Of a stretch of DNA of 64,000 nucleotides, positions 42,821-52,978 are shown piece after piece (the stretch's first letter is position 1; each line of letters opens with the position of its first letter). Location: positions 183,560,015 through 183,624,014 of the forward strand of contig OY282558.1 of NCBI GenBank assembly GCA_958295665.1, written 5' to 3'. The notes under the pieces are model-generated. The model had not been told where the DNA came from, did not search any database, and was given only the letters and a program-made list of their open reading frames with translations. The stretch is from Tipula vernalis (Eukaryota; Arthropoda; Insecta; Diptera; Tipulidae). The translations under genes were made by a program, and so were the position numbers.

Positions 42821-43189
42821 GTGGTGAGATGTTCTAACCATCACTATTTTCGATGTTTGATAGTGTTCGTGTCTCCCTTTTTAAGAATAAAATTGTACAC
42901 CATTTCGGTTTTTGAATTATGCTTTCTTTATTGCTCAACTCATTCTTGTAGAATAAATGTATGTACTGTTTCATTTTTTCACATCGACAAAGTGCCACAA
43001 ACGAAAGTTTGAATGATAAAGAGTGATGAATGAAAGTAAAAGCAAAATGATGTTTTATTCGGGCATGCTGAGATAGCAATAAAGTATGCATAATTCAAAA
43101 ATCGAAATGGTGTACAATTTTATTCTTAAAAAGAGAGACATGAACACTATCGAACATCGAAAATAGTGATGGTTAGAACAACTCACCAC
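42821..43189. mobile_element. MITE with TIRs of about 100 bp
   Basis: The left arm (42821-42925) begins GTGGTGAGATGTTCTAACC and passes through AAGAATAAAATTGTACACCA. The right arm is its reverse complement with about eight differences. The total is 369 bp, so most of it could fold into one hairpin. The frames at 42803-43091 are by-products. A clear TSD was not found. Confidence 0.75.
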
Positions 43190-43339
43190 AGTACAATTTT
43201 AAAAGGAACGAGAAATCGTTACACTTTGGAATGTGTTTAAAAGAGATAGATGTTTATAAATAATTTTTGATTGTGGTCTTGTTTGCTTTGCGGAATTTTA
43301 AAATCGAATCAAAAAAAACAAAGGACCACTTATTGTTTT

Positions 43340-43424
43340 TAGCGGACTTCACACGGTCAGTAATAAGGTCATTAATTACTGATTAAGATTCTGAATCAAT
43401 ACTTCAGTTATGTTTATTTCCTTA
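43340..43424 (+). mobile_element. Outer Harbinger-like element, left end
   Basis: The sequence AGCGGACTTCACACGGTCAG resembles PIF/Harbinger termini. It runs into the TTA target used by the inner Harbinger and continues at 54273 with GACGGTCAATAAATTTCGTC and a transposase fragment. The matching right end was not found; the element is probably truncated where the LINE begins. Confidence 0.5.
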
Positions 43425-43712
43425 TGCCCGGTTGCACACAAAACGAGTTAACCATTTGACAGCAATCTAATTGATAAGTCTAAACTCCGGTTAAAATTAC
43501 ATTTCGTTTTACAAAAAAAATTTCAATGGTTAGTTAACAAATATGTCGATATTGTCGATATAATAAGATTTTACTCAACCCTACTGATAAAAAAAACAAA
43601 ATATCCAATATTTTTATTTTGACGTTAATAAAAATTGTGTTCTTCTTATGATATTCATATGACAATGAAATAAACCAAGAATTGGAAAACTGAATTTCTA
43701 TATAAGTGTTTT

Positions 43713-44604
43713 TGAAAAACTCAAGCCTCTGCTTTGAATTTGTGGGAGTATTTGCCTGGTTACCAGGAAAGGGCCAAGCGAATACTCGAGAGAACTTTTA
43801 ATTAAACTAGTTTAACGTTCGTTTTAATTCTGCTTTATTTTACCATATTCCGTGCTATTTATACAAAATGTGATACATTCTACACTACATTCTACATTCT
43901 ATCGGGTTCGTTGCCGATACAATGGGGCACAAATAAATTTCACCTTAAATTTTATACTGGCCACACAATTTACAAATGCATATGTGGCCAAAATGTATTC
44001 ACAATAAAATACAAACTACGGATAAAATCCACCACCATTTAACGCGATAACTTTAAATTTCACTGTGTGTAAATTTACTTTTTATTTATTTTTATATCTA
44101 ATTTATTTCTATTTTTTTTATTCAATTATCTTTATTTTATGAATTTAATATTTCTGGAAAAATGGCGAGTATGTCGCGTCAGAAGTTTTGGAACGTGAGT
44201 GTATGTTTTTTATTTTTATTTTTGTCCACGGCAAAGACATTCATTAATCGTATAGACTTTGAAACTTGGTTTTTTGGTAAGAGTAGAAAATGTCGAACGA
44301 ACAGACACAGAGATGTACCCCTGAAATTTGATTTGAAATTAAATTGTGGTGATGAACGAAATGTTGAGCGATTCTATGAGTGAATCGCTACAATTCTATA
44401 TGTTATGTATGTACAGTATATATACATAACATATACTAATTTTCTCACATTATCAAAAAGTGCAAAAAATATAATTTATATACAAAATGCATATTGAGCA
44501 TTTTGAGGTAACATGAAACATGTACACATTAATATAATTTTAAATATAAAAAGATAAGTTTATAAAATAATAAATAAGTTTATTAAATATAAAAAGATAA
44601 GTTA
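43713..44604 (-). repeat. BEL 3' LTR, about 890 bp
   Basis: Starts TGAAAAACTC like the other LTR and shares its sequence, but has an extra 497 bp (43903-44399) bounded by ATTCTAT direct repeats. Either the extra part was inserted here or the other LTR lost it between the repeats. The frame at 44162-44383 lies within it and is not recognised. The part next to the polypurine tract has a small duplication. Confidence 0.75.
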
Positions 44605-44623
44605 CTCCCGCCTCTCACAATGT

Positions 44624-47600
44624 TCATACAATGCTGTCAGCCGAGCCTGGAAGTGGAGAAGGAGTTCTGTTGGGTATCCGTCTTCCCCTTATTTTGCATG
44701 TAATCCAGCTGATTCCTATAGCTAAGCAACTCCAAAATATCACGTGAATCATCGTATAATGGTGAACGTGATGAATGTTCTGATGGATAGGTAGTACTTC
44801 CTTCTCCCTCAACTCATTCAACTGGTTCTCCAGCTCAGTTGTTTCTGGTGTAGTCAACAAGTTTAAATCGTTGTGAGCCATGTTCTTCTTTATCGATGTA
44901 ACCAAATCGTGCAAATTATGGGCACCATGCATTAAATGTGCTGTTTCATATAACATTTTTTTGATGCTATGCTGAACGGTCCCTATGGCAATAATTTGAA
45001 TATTGGCGTCTCGTAACACACAGCCGGCTTCGATTTCTACTATACTGGAACCACGAAAGATGTAAGGCTGTATTCTGGAATCACATATGACATCAACAGT
45101 AGTTTCGTTTGGTACCACATATATCCACTGATTTGGGACATGAAGTTTAATCCAATGGTTGGTAGCGTTTATTGTTCTAATGTTGCATGTTGTGTCTAAC
45201 CCGTCCTTCCGTTGCAAAATGGCTATCTCACATTGATTAGGGTCATTCAGGGAAATAATAGGTGACACTTCACACAAAAATTGCTTATGTTGGAACATAT
45301 GGCATCGGTTTACATCTTCTTTTGTCATCAACGCGAAATGTTCGCGCCGATTGTCCATGGCCAAATAGTCAGTTGAAGGGACAATGTGTGACTGCGTGTT
45401 TCCATGAGCAATATCTGGTACAGGAATTATAGCTATAAGCGTATAATCCCATGCAAACGAAAGTGGTATTATGATTTCAATTATTACATACTTCTGGGTT
45501 ACTCGGCTGCGTACGGTCATACTTTGGTACACATGACGGAGGTCATGAATATTGTGGCCCGGAAGAGTAACGGTTGTTGGCACGTGTTGTCGGATCACTT
45601 GCAGCTCTTCTTCTAGCTGAGTTGGTGTAAGTATGGACGGGTGCAGAATGTCTTGATGAACATGATGAACCACGTCAAGTAAGCCTTGCTGTGTATCCTC
45701 AAGGCTCTTAAGCACTAAAGTCATTTCAAGCAAGTTTATAAATACTGAGCGCACTCTATCTTCATATGTTCTATATTCCTGTAGCAGCATCATATCCTGT
45801 CGCAGACGATGTTGTTCCTTGATTAAGTTGTTTATCGCTGTGATGGTAAGGTTGGAGTTATGTCTCACTAACTTTACGGTGTTATCTATTACGCTTGTTT
45901 GATTTTTTATCAGACCCAATAGATGATTCTCGTTGTTGCCAATTGCCTCAAACTGAGCCTCGTATATTTCAGCCTCACGCTGACTAAGAACTCCGAACAT
46001 GTCCCCTAGTACCAGGCCGACGGTATCTCCGAAACCGCGTTTTACCCGTCTCCGATCCTGATTGCTTTCAAACAATAGCACATTATCTGCGATCAAATTA
46101 TTGTATTGCCATAGGAGTTGTTGGAGCATGATGTTACAACTTAGATTAAGCTCCGCGCACACCGTTGTTAACTCGGTGTGAGCTTGCTTAAAATTCTCAA
46201 TTTCATCCCAGTAGCTGCTCAGGTTGTAATGAACTACTAATGTCCATCTCATTGCCACAATTTCGAGCTTGCCTAATTCCTCGAAATGTATTCCGGTGGA
46301 CTTGTTGAATGGAGTAATCCGGATGTCTGCTTGTGCTAACCCCAGAAGGCAGCAAAAAGAGAAAATTGCGAGAGCTACTTGGTTTGCTCTACCTAGCTTT
46401 GCTCGTCGCTGAGGTTGTTGCCTGGGAGCAGCGTTGTTACTGCTAGGTAATGCGTTGCTGACTTTTTCTTGTCTAGGACCTGCGCTGTTACTGCTAGCGG
46501 AGCCGTTGTCAATATATGGTGCAGGTGCTGCATCACTAAGTTCTTTCTCAATCGGAAGTTTGCATAATTTGACAATTGGTCTTTTGTATGTCGCATCCCT
46601 GCATTTAATTGTTGCGACTCTAACTAGGTCATCCCTGCCAGCATGAACCTCAAGAACACGTCCCAATTTCCATCGAGTGGCAGGTAGCTGATCATCTTTT
46701 AATAGTACTAGATCGTGTACTTTTAGATTGGGTTGGACATTTTTCCATTTATACCGCTGTTGTAGTTGGTGAATGTACTCGGATGACCAGCGTTTCCAAT
46801 ATTGTTGTACCATTTGTTCAATCATGAGCCATCTTGAATTTAACCCAATGGCTTCGATGCTCGCAGATGGTGGCGCCTTGAGTGAATCACCGATAAGAAA
46901 ATGCCCTGGTGTTAGTGCTGTTAGATCAGAAGGATCATTTGAAAGTGCTATTAATGGCCTGGAGTTGAGACATGCCTCGATTTGGCTGGTTACCGTGTAC
47001 AGTTCTTCAAATGTTAATGTGGATTCTCCTACAACCCTCTTGAGATGGAATTTTACTGATTTTATTCCTGCTTCCCAAATGCCTCCGAAGTGAGGAGCAT
47101 GAGGTGGTATGAAATGCCAGTTAGTACCATCAACAGCTATCATAGCGGCGATGTCGGTTGGTAGTGATTTTATGGCGGTGTGATGATTCTTCTTTAATAC
47201 AGCATCAGCTGCAACGAAATAAGTTCCGTTGTCGGAGTAAATATCCGTGCATAAGCCTCGTCTGGACACGAATCGTTTGTAGGCGGCAATGAATGCTGCT
47301 GTTGTTAAGCAGCTAACTATCTCGATATGAATAGCTTTTGTTACCATGCATATGAATAGAGCTATGTATCCTTTATATGACTTGTAACCTCTTCCTCTAG
47401 TTGTCCTTAATTGGATGGGACCAGCATAGTCGATTCCTGTTTTTGCGAATGCTCTTCCTGGCTGAACCCTAGCTGCTGGTAAGATGCCCATTAGTTGATC
47501 CGATATGTGTTGTTTGTAGCGGAAACATTTTAGACATTTTCGCACTACATTGCGGACAGCACGCTTACCATCTATAACCCAGTATTTGTTTCTTAAGTGT

Positions 47601-49930
47601 GCTAAAGTCAACTGAGTACCACCGTGCATCGTGTTACGGTGGGTTTCTTCAATGATTCGTAGTGTGATAATATTATGGCTGTCCAAAATGATCGGATATC
47701 GGCTGGTGGCTGGAAGATCTGCGTTTCTTAAACGCCCATTTACACGTAACAGGCCGTCATCGCCTGCCATTGGGTTCAATGACGCAAGCCTGCTTTTGTT
47801 GTTAATTTTTCTTGCAAACTTGAGGCAGAGAACTTCATCATGAAAATCTTGTTCTTGCATGATTCTGAGGATTGTAGTTTCCGCGTCCTGGAGTTCTTGA
47901 TTTGATGGCACTTCATTCCATTGGTTTGCAAGTTTATTACGATTAATGAAACGTTTACAGTACGCGATGATCCGTTTCAATTTGTTGATGTTGGAATGGC
48001 GCTTGAATAGTGCTGCAAACGGGTTGGCTTCTTTTACTGCGATGAATGCTTGCACGACCTTTTCCTCTAAGTCATTTGGTTCTAATACCACCAGGTTTTC
48101 TGGTGTAGGTGTATCTGATATTACCTCGTTTTGAAGAAAGTCAGGTCCCTTCCACCAGAAATGGTTGTTTGCCAGCGCCAGTGGGGTTGTTCCACGTGAT
48201 GCTATGTCCGCCGGGTTGTCACTTGACTTCACATGATTCCATGTTGTTGTTGGTAACATACTATTTATAGCCGATATTCTATTTGCCACAAATGTTTGGA
48301 ACCGGTTTGGTTCCCCCTTTATCCAACACAATGTAATTGTTGAATCGGACCAGGCATACGTTTTGACGTTATTGAGTCCCATAGCACTCTGAACATGATT
48401 CATCAGTTTTGCCAATAGCAATGCTGCGTTTAACTCAAGACGTGGAATTGACAGCTTTGTTTTGATAGGGGCCACTCGTGTTTTTGACATTAATAAGTTT
48501 GTGGTAATGTTGCCCATACTGTCGATGTTTCGGCAATATACCACGGCAGCGTATGCCATCTCTGATGCATCTGCAAATCCGTGAAGCTCAACTGATGACT
48601 CCCTCGTTATACCAATCCATCGAGGAATTGCAATCTCCGTCATTATTGACATCTCCTCTTTGTACTTAACCCAGCTAGTGTTTAATGTTGCTGGTAATGA
48701 TTCATCCCAATCTATTCCAATTCTCCAAGCTTCTTGCATCATCAGTTTGGCCGTGATGGTTATTGGTGATAGCCATCCTATGGGGTCGAATAATTTTGAG
48801 GAATCTGATAACAATGAACGCTTTGTTGGATTGCAATCGGATAGATGCAATTCGGATACATCGAACTTAAAAACGTCCACAAGGGGATGATATATTATCC
48901 CTAAGGTTTTGACGGAATCATTTAGCTTGATTGATAGGTTGCCTGTACGATGCAATTCACTGGGAATATGATCCAGAACCTCCGCAGAATTCGAAGCCCA
49001 TTTCCTTAGAGTCATTCCGCCTAGCTCCGTGAGAGTCCTTAGCTGATTCACGGCCAAGATTATTTCCGCCTTGCTGTCACCTCCAGTTAAAAGATCATCT
49101 ACGTACAAATCTGATGATAGAATTTTAGCAGCGGTTGGATAGATATTGCTATTATCTTCTGCTAGTTTTAATAACGCTCTTACGGCTAAGAAGCTGGCAG
49201 CGGTGGTGCCATATGTAACAGTGTTTAGTCTGTAGGTGGCCATAGGTTTTGTTGGATCATTTCGCCATAATATGCGCTGAAAATCTCGATCCCGTTTATG
49301 AATCCAAATTTGTCTGTACATTTTTTCGATATCAGCGGTTATGACGAATTTGTGTCTACGCCACCGGAGGAGAATGTCAACTAAGTCCTCTTGCAATTTT
49401 GGGCCAGTCATCATTAAATCATTTAGTGACACTCCCGTAGTTGTTTTTGCAGAAGCGTCGAAAACGACCCGGAGTTTGGTAGTTGTACTATCTTGCTTTA
49501 TAATGCCATGATGTGGTATATAATAGCTTTCACTCGCTTTCAAGCGTTCAGACTCTGTGTTGATTATCTTCATATGTTTTAGGTCAATGTATTCTTGCAT
49601 GAACTGATGATAATTCTGCTTGAAAGATGCATCCTTGTCGAACTTTCTTTCGAGCTGTAATAATCTGGCTACCGCTGTTCGTCTTGACTCCCCCAAGTTG
49701 ATATTATTTGTCTTAAATGGAATCCTCACCATGTATCTTCCATCGGGGCAGTGCTCTACAGTTGACTCAAATTGCGACTCAATCTTGATTTCTTCCTCAG
49801 TGCGGCTCCTTTCCTCTGGAATATTGTCGTTTTCGATGAATAATTTTAGTTGTTCCTCAATCGCCTTGGTGGTCACCATGCTTGTTATTGTTTGGTCTGC
49901 AAGGCTCCTAAGTTGCCAATAATGGTCCAC
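44624..49930 (-). CDS. BEL Pol-Env fusion polyprotein, 1768 codons
   Basis: One open frame encodes reverse transcriptase (LRVVFDASAKTTTG, SSDLYVDDLLTGG at about 280), RNase H (LHGFADASEMAYAAVVY, about 450), integrase (finger CLKCFRYK about 800; GIDYAGPI about 833; YSDNGTYF about 900; FGGIWEAGIKSVK about 950) and the DUF5641 tail. After a Ser/Pro/Gln-rich linker (about 1125-1175) comes a signal-like segment VALAIFSFCCLLGLAQA at about 1180 that opens an envelope protein. This has a furin-type site RRVKR (about 1297) followed by GFGDTVGLVLGDMFG, a heptad-rich region, many N-x-S/T sites and a membrane anchor near 1735 (MIHVIFWSCLAIGISWI). These are marks of the baculovirus F-like fusion proteins found in roo-type elements. 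No stop separates Pol from Env, so signal cleavage or splicing must free the envelope. The frame is intact throughout. Confidence 0.9.
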   Translation of the reverse strand: MDHYWQLRSLADQTITSMVTTKAIEEQLKLFIENDNIPEERSRTEEEIKIESQFESTVEHCPDGRYMVRIPFKTNNINLGESRRTAVARLLQLERKFDKDASFKQNYHQFMQEYIDLKHMKIINTESERLKASESYYIPHHGIIKQDSTTTKLRVVFDASAKTTTGVSLNDLMMTGPKLQEDLVDILLRWRRHKFVITADIEKMYRQIWIHKRDRDFQRILWRNDPTKPMATYRLNTVTYGTTAASFLAVRALLKLAEDNSNIYPTAAKILSSDLYVDDLLTGGDSKAEIILAVNQLRTLTELGGMTLRKWASNSAEVLDHIPSELHRTGNLSIKLNDSVKTLGIIYHPLVDVFKFDVSELHLSDCNPTKRSLLSDSSKLFDPIGWLSPITITAKLMMQEAWRIGIDWDESLPATLNTSWVKYKEEMSIMTEIAIPRWIGITRESSVELHGFADASEMAYAAVVYCRNIDSMGNITTNLLMSKTRVAPIKTKLSIPRLELNAALLLAKLMNHVQSAMGLNNVKTYAWSDSTITLCWIKGEPNRFQTFVANRISAINSMLPTTTWNHVKSSDNPADIASRGTTPLALANNHFWWKGPDFLQNEVISDTPTPENLVVLEPNDLEEKVVQAFIAVKEANPFAALFKRHSNINKLKRIIAYCKRFINRNKLANQWNEVPSNQELQDAETTILRIMQEQDFHDEVLCLKFARKINNKSRLASLNPMAGDDGLLRVNGRLRNADLPATSRYPIILDSHNIITLRIIEETHRNTMHGGTQLTLAHLRNKYWVIDGKRAVRNVVRKCLKCFRYKQHISDQLMGILPAARVQPGRAFAKTGIDYAGPIQLRTTRGRGYKSYKGYIALFICMVTKAIHIEIVSCLTTAAFIAAYKRFVSRRGLCTDIYSDNGTYFVAADAVLKKNHHTAIKSLPTDIAAMIAVDGTNWHFIPPHAPHFGGIWEAGIKSVKFHLKRVVGESTLTFEELYTVTSQIEACLNSRPLIALSNDPSDLTALTPGHFLIGDSLKAPPSASIEAIGLNSRWLMIEQMVQQYWKRWSSEYIHQLQQRYKWKNVQPNLKVHDLVLLKDDQLPATRWKLGRVLEVHAGRDDLVRVATIKCRDATYKRPIVKLCKLPIEKELSDAAPAPYIDNGSASSNSAGPRQEKVSNALPSSNNAAPRQQPQRRAKLGRANQVALAIFSFCCLLGLAQADIRITPFNKSTGIHFEELGKLEIVAMRWTLVVHYNLSSYWDEIENFKQAHTELTTVCAELNLSCNIMLQQLLWQYNNLIADNVLLFESNQDRRRVKRGFGDTVGLVLGDMFGVLSQREAEIYEAQFEAIGNNENHLLGLIKNQTSVIDNTVKLVRHNSNLTITAINNLIKEQHRLRQDMMLLQEYRTYEDRVRSVFINLLEMTLVLKSLEDTQQGLLDVVHHVHQDILHPSILTPTQLEEELQVIRQHVPTTVTLPGHNIHDLRHVYQSMTVRSRVTQKYVIIEIIIPLSFAWDYTLIAIIPVPDIAHGNTQSHIVPSTDYLAMDNRREHFALMTKEDVNRCHMFQHKQFLCEVSPIISLNDPNQCEIAILQRKDGLDTTCNIRTINATNHWIKLHVPNQWIYVVPNETTVDVICDSRIQPYIFRGSSIVEIEAGCVLRDANIQIIAIGTVQHSIKKMLYETAHLMHGAHNLHDLVTSIKKNMAHNDLNLLTTPETTELENQLNELREKEVLPIHQNIHHVHHYTMIHVIFWSCLAIGISWITCKIRGRRIPNRTPSPLPGSADSIV

Positions 49931-50943
49931 CCAAATTCCGTACGTTGAGCCATGGGTTCATGGCGTTCTCCCTTTAGGATATCGTTGGTTACTAATAATG
50001 GGTAATAGTCCGCACCAATTACCAGGTCAATGGGTTGTGACATATTGTATTGTGGATCCGCTAACTGTATGTTGTGGAGATGCTTCCATTTGTCGACATT
50101 GATGTTGGTCTCAGGAAGATGTTGCGCCAGTTTATCAAATATTAAGGCATCGATATTCAAACGAAAACCTCCAAAGAATCTTGGTGCTATCTCGACGTTG
50201 ATAGTCTGCCGACATATGCCAGCATTATTTTCGCCTATACCCGAAATGTTGACGTGGGTTTTTTGTCTTCTAATATTCAATAGGTTGGCAGCCTTTGATG
50301 ATATTAAAGTGGCTTGAGATCCAGAATCTATCAAGGCCCTTAACAAGATGATCTGCCCATTGCTAGTTGTTGCTTTAATTAGTGCAGTTGGTAATAGCAC
50401 AGGTCCTTGTTGGTTGACCAGGAAAGTCTTAGCTGTGCTCATGCTCGTTGTAGCGGCGTTGTTGCAATGCAGAAGGGTGTGATGTTGCCCCTTGCAGACA
50501 ATACATACTGCCGCTCTACAATCACCTCTCTTATGAGCTTGGGAGAGGCAACGAACACAGCGGCCGGACTCATTTATCAACCTTGCTCTATCCAGTGTCG
50601 ACATTTCCCTGAATTGGCTGCATTGATCCAGCCTGTGATTTTCTCTGCAAGGTTTGACCAGACATTTGTTGATGGACGTCGCTGCAACCACTCTATTTAA
50701 TGGTGGCATGGTCAGTGGAGGTGCTCTTACTGTTGTTGGTTTGGCGCTCCCCATGGTTTCCAAAGACTGGAATCTTCTCTCCATAAAATTGAAGTATTCT
50801 TTTATGTTTGGAACTTCTCGAGGTTTGGCTAATGTTGTTTCATACAGCCTAGCGGTATCGGGATCTAACTTCTTTAGCAATATAAATGCCACAAATGACT
50901 CAAATGGGATGGACATTTGTAGTCGTTCTATATTGTGCAACAT
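49885..50943 (-). CDS. BEL nucleocapsid and protease region
   Basis: A 352-codon frame directly following the gag TAG in the same phase. Zinc-binding pieces are CLVKPCRENHRLDQC, CVRCLSQAHKRGDC (about 131) and CIVCKGQHHTLLHC (about 155). The aspartic protease (DUF1758) has RALIDSGSQATLIS at about 200 and an ETNINVDKWKHLHNIQLADP stretch typical of BEL. It overlaps the start of the RT frame by 46 nt in a -1 relation. No classical slippery heptamer is seen in the overlap, so a small deletion is as likely as programmed shifting. Confidence 0.82.
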   Translation of the reverse strand: MLHNIERLQMSIPFESFVAFILLKKLDPDTARLYETTLAKPREVPNIKEYFNFMERRFQSLETMGSAKPTTVRAPPLTMPPLNRVVAATSINKCLVKPCRENHRLDQCSQFREMSTLDRARLINESGRCVRCLSQAHKRGDCRAAVCIVCKGQHHTLLHCNNAATTSMSTAKTFLVNQQGPVLLPTALIKATTSNGQIILLRALIDSGSQATLISSKAANLLNIRRQKTHVNISGIGENNAGICRQTINVEIAPRFFGGFRLNIDALIFDKLAQHLPETNINVDKWKHLHNIQLADPQYNMSQPIDLVIGADYYPLLVTNDILKGERHEPMAQRTEFGWTIIGNLGALQTKQ

Positions 50944-52114
50944 CTATTTTGCAGTATCGTGATGGTTACGAATTGCCCCGGCAGTGGCTACTTGTATGGT
51001 TGGTAATGACAACAATGTGTTGAAATACTTGCTCGCCAATAATCTTGGATTTTCAAATCTTGCCTGAAGCAAGTCCCAGGCCGCTCTGTAATTCTCACCC
51101 GTTGTTGATAGGTGACGGATCAGCTGGGCCGCACTATTCTGAACGTGAGATTTTAGGTACGTCATTTTCACCGTATCGGAAATTTTCTTATTCCTATGAA
51201 TAACTTCGGTAAAAATGTCGTTGAATGAACTCCACTGCTCATAATCTCCGGAAAAAGTGGGAATTTCCACTTTTGGGAGCTTGGTACAACCTGTTAAAAC
51301 TTCTTTTGCCTCAATCTGAGCTTGCTGCAGTCGAATAATTGTTGTTTCCACTTTATCCTGCAAGGTGTCATGGTAGTTGTTTATGAAATAATTATCTGTC
51401 CGATGTTCTTCCTCTGACTCCACCATGATAGTAGTGTGCAGCTCATCAATTTGGTCTACTCCCTTTTGCAACTGATGAACCTTTAGTTGCACATATTCCT
51501 TTGTAACTTCTCCCATTTCTAAGGCGTAATCAATTGACCCGATTTTTTTGTACAATTGACGCATTAGCACGTCCTGTTTTTTTAGCAACTGCCTGATGCC
51601 ATGTCCATCAGATGTGTCTCGCTCGTTGCCATGTAGCGATGAATGTTGTTGGGGTTCATCGCTTTCACTTTGCTTCGGCTCTGCCCCCTCGTTGTTGGTT
51701 GACGGAGCATGGGTTTTTGCACCGAAACCCGGGATATCGGGTGGCGTAACCACAAACTCGTCATATCCGCTGATATCGAATTGCTGAAGTTGTGAAATAT
51801 CCGCCGTCGATATTGTTGGTGTTAATGGAGGTCCGGCGTTTAACCGTTGGCGCATGTCAGCTATCAGAATCTCGTAATTCTCCGAAACTTCTTTCCTCTT
51901 TTTGAGGTATGGATGACTTGAATCTAGCGGTGGCTCTGCAGCACGAATTTCTTCGTCGCCTGCTAAATACTTCACGTATAAAGCCTTTACCTTTGCTATC
52001 CGCGATTCCAAGTACGACTTAGTTTTGCGGGATAAACTATCTTTGCCATAATTTCTCTGCAAACGTTGTTATTTCTTCGGCAATTTCTGCCTGCAGCCGT
52101 AGTTTGCTCTCCAT
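50944..52114 (-). pseudogene. gag: BEL Gag, with frameshift near start and terminal TAG
   Basis: The main frame (50944-52062, 372 codons) carries charged helices and a DUF1759 capsid-like region (IPTFSGDYEQWSSFNDIFTE, about residue 270; LIRHLSTTGENYRAAWDLLQ, about 330). The likely true start is the ATG at 52114, whose frame (MESKLRLQAEIAEEITTFAE) gives way to the main frame around 52050, implying a one-base indel. At the other end a TAG stands between DTAK and MLHNIERL; the protease part follows in the same phase. Readthrough or a point mutation would both explain this. Confidence 0.75.
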
Positions 52115-52410
52115 GTTGTTAATTAATTTACGCTGGTTGTGGCGTATCAAATTTTTGCTGCCGTTACGTCTGGAACGACGTCAGCCGCAGTCTTTCCCGA
52201 TTGTTGTTATCGGCTCGGGAAATGCGCTCTGTGTAGCGCTTGTTGATTTGCAGATGGTTCGTCTGGAACGACGTCAATACCTGCTTGTCCGACTTGTTGT
52301 TTTACTAGCCTCGGAATTTGGCTCCTCTTGTGGTAAAGATGGCACTGAATATCCGATTGTTGTTGACTGGCTTCGGACTTGCTGATTGCGGAATACGCTC
52401 TTTGTAGCGC

Positions 52411-52428
52411 ATCCGGCTCGAAGGACCA
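52411..52428 (-). other. BEL primer-binding site, tRNA-Tyr
   Basis: The minus strand reads TGGTCCTTCGAGCCGGAT directly after the 5' LTR. Its complement ATCCGGCTCGAAGGACCA equals the 3' end of insect tRNA-Tyr with CCA, over 18 bases. This fixes the inner LTR boundary at 52429. Confidence 0.85.
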
Positions 52429-52815
52429 TGAAAAACTCAAGCCTCTGCTTTGAATTTGTGGGAGTATTAGCCTGGTTACCAGGAAAGGGCCAAGCGAATA
52501 CTCGAGAGAACTTTTAATTAAACTAGTTTAACGTTCGTTTTAATTCTGTTTTATTTTACCATATTCCGTGCTATTTATACAAAATGTGATACATTCTACA
52601 CTACATTCTACATTCTATATGTTATGTATGTACAGAATATATACATAACATATACTAATTTTCTCACATTATCAAAAAGTGCAAAAAATATAATTTATAT
52701 ACAAAATGCATATTGATCATTTTGAGGTAACATGAAACATGTACACATTAATATAATTTTAAATATAAAAAGATAAGTTTAATACAAAATGCATATTGAG
52801 CATTTTGAGATAACA
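52429..52815 (-). repeat. BEL 5' LTR, about 387 bp
   Basis: Matches the 3' LTR without the 497-bp extra segment. It contains a partial tandem repeat of ATACAAAATGCATATTGA-type sequence (52700-52735 and 52781-52815). The outer end is probably GATAACA, giving TG...CA termini, but no matching target duplication was found. Confidence 0.75.
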
Positions 52816-52978
52816 TAATTTTAAAACCTGTTGATCCGTGATTCAACAGTTTTATTGAAAATTGTGATGCAAAAGACGCCAAATATAGTCTTATTACAAC
52901 TTTTTATATAATGGAATTTTAAATACAAATTTACAAAATTAAAAAAAATTTGATTATGAATTTATATTGAAATGGTTT

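Larger units (their letters stand above)
43713..52815 (-). mobile_element. BEL/Pao provirus of roo type
   Basis: On the minus strand the order is 5' LTR (52429-about 52815), tRNA-Tyr primer site, gag (50944-52114), protease part (49885-50943), RT/RNase H/integrase/Env (44624-49930), a polypurine tract GAGAGGCGGGAG (about 44605-44616) and 3' LTR (43713-44604). The domain order and the env are those of the roo group. Disruptions are a frameshift near the gag start, a TAG between gag and protease, and a -1 phase change before RT. The outer LTR ends are blurred by small tandem duplications and the TSD could not be confirmed. Confidence 0.88.

Noticed and set aside
44162..44383. 73-codon frame inside the BEL 3' LTR as a gene
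   Set aside because: It lies in the LTR extra segment, with no recognisable motif and no partner.
52411..52428. tRNA-like sequence as a tRNA gene
   Set aside because: Only the 3' 18 bases match; it is a retroelement primer-binding site.
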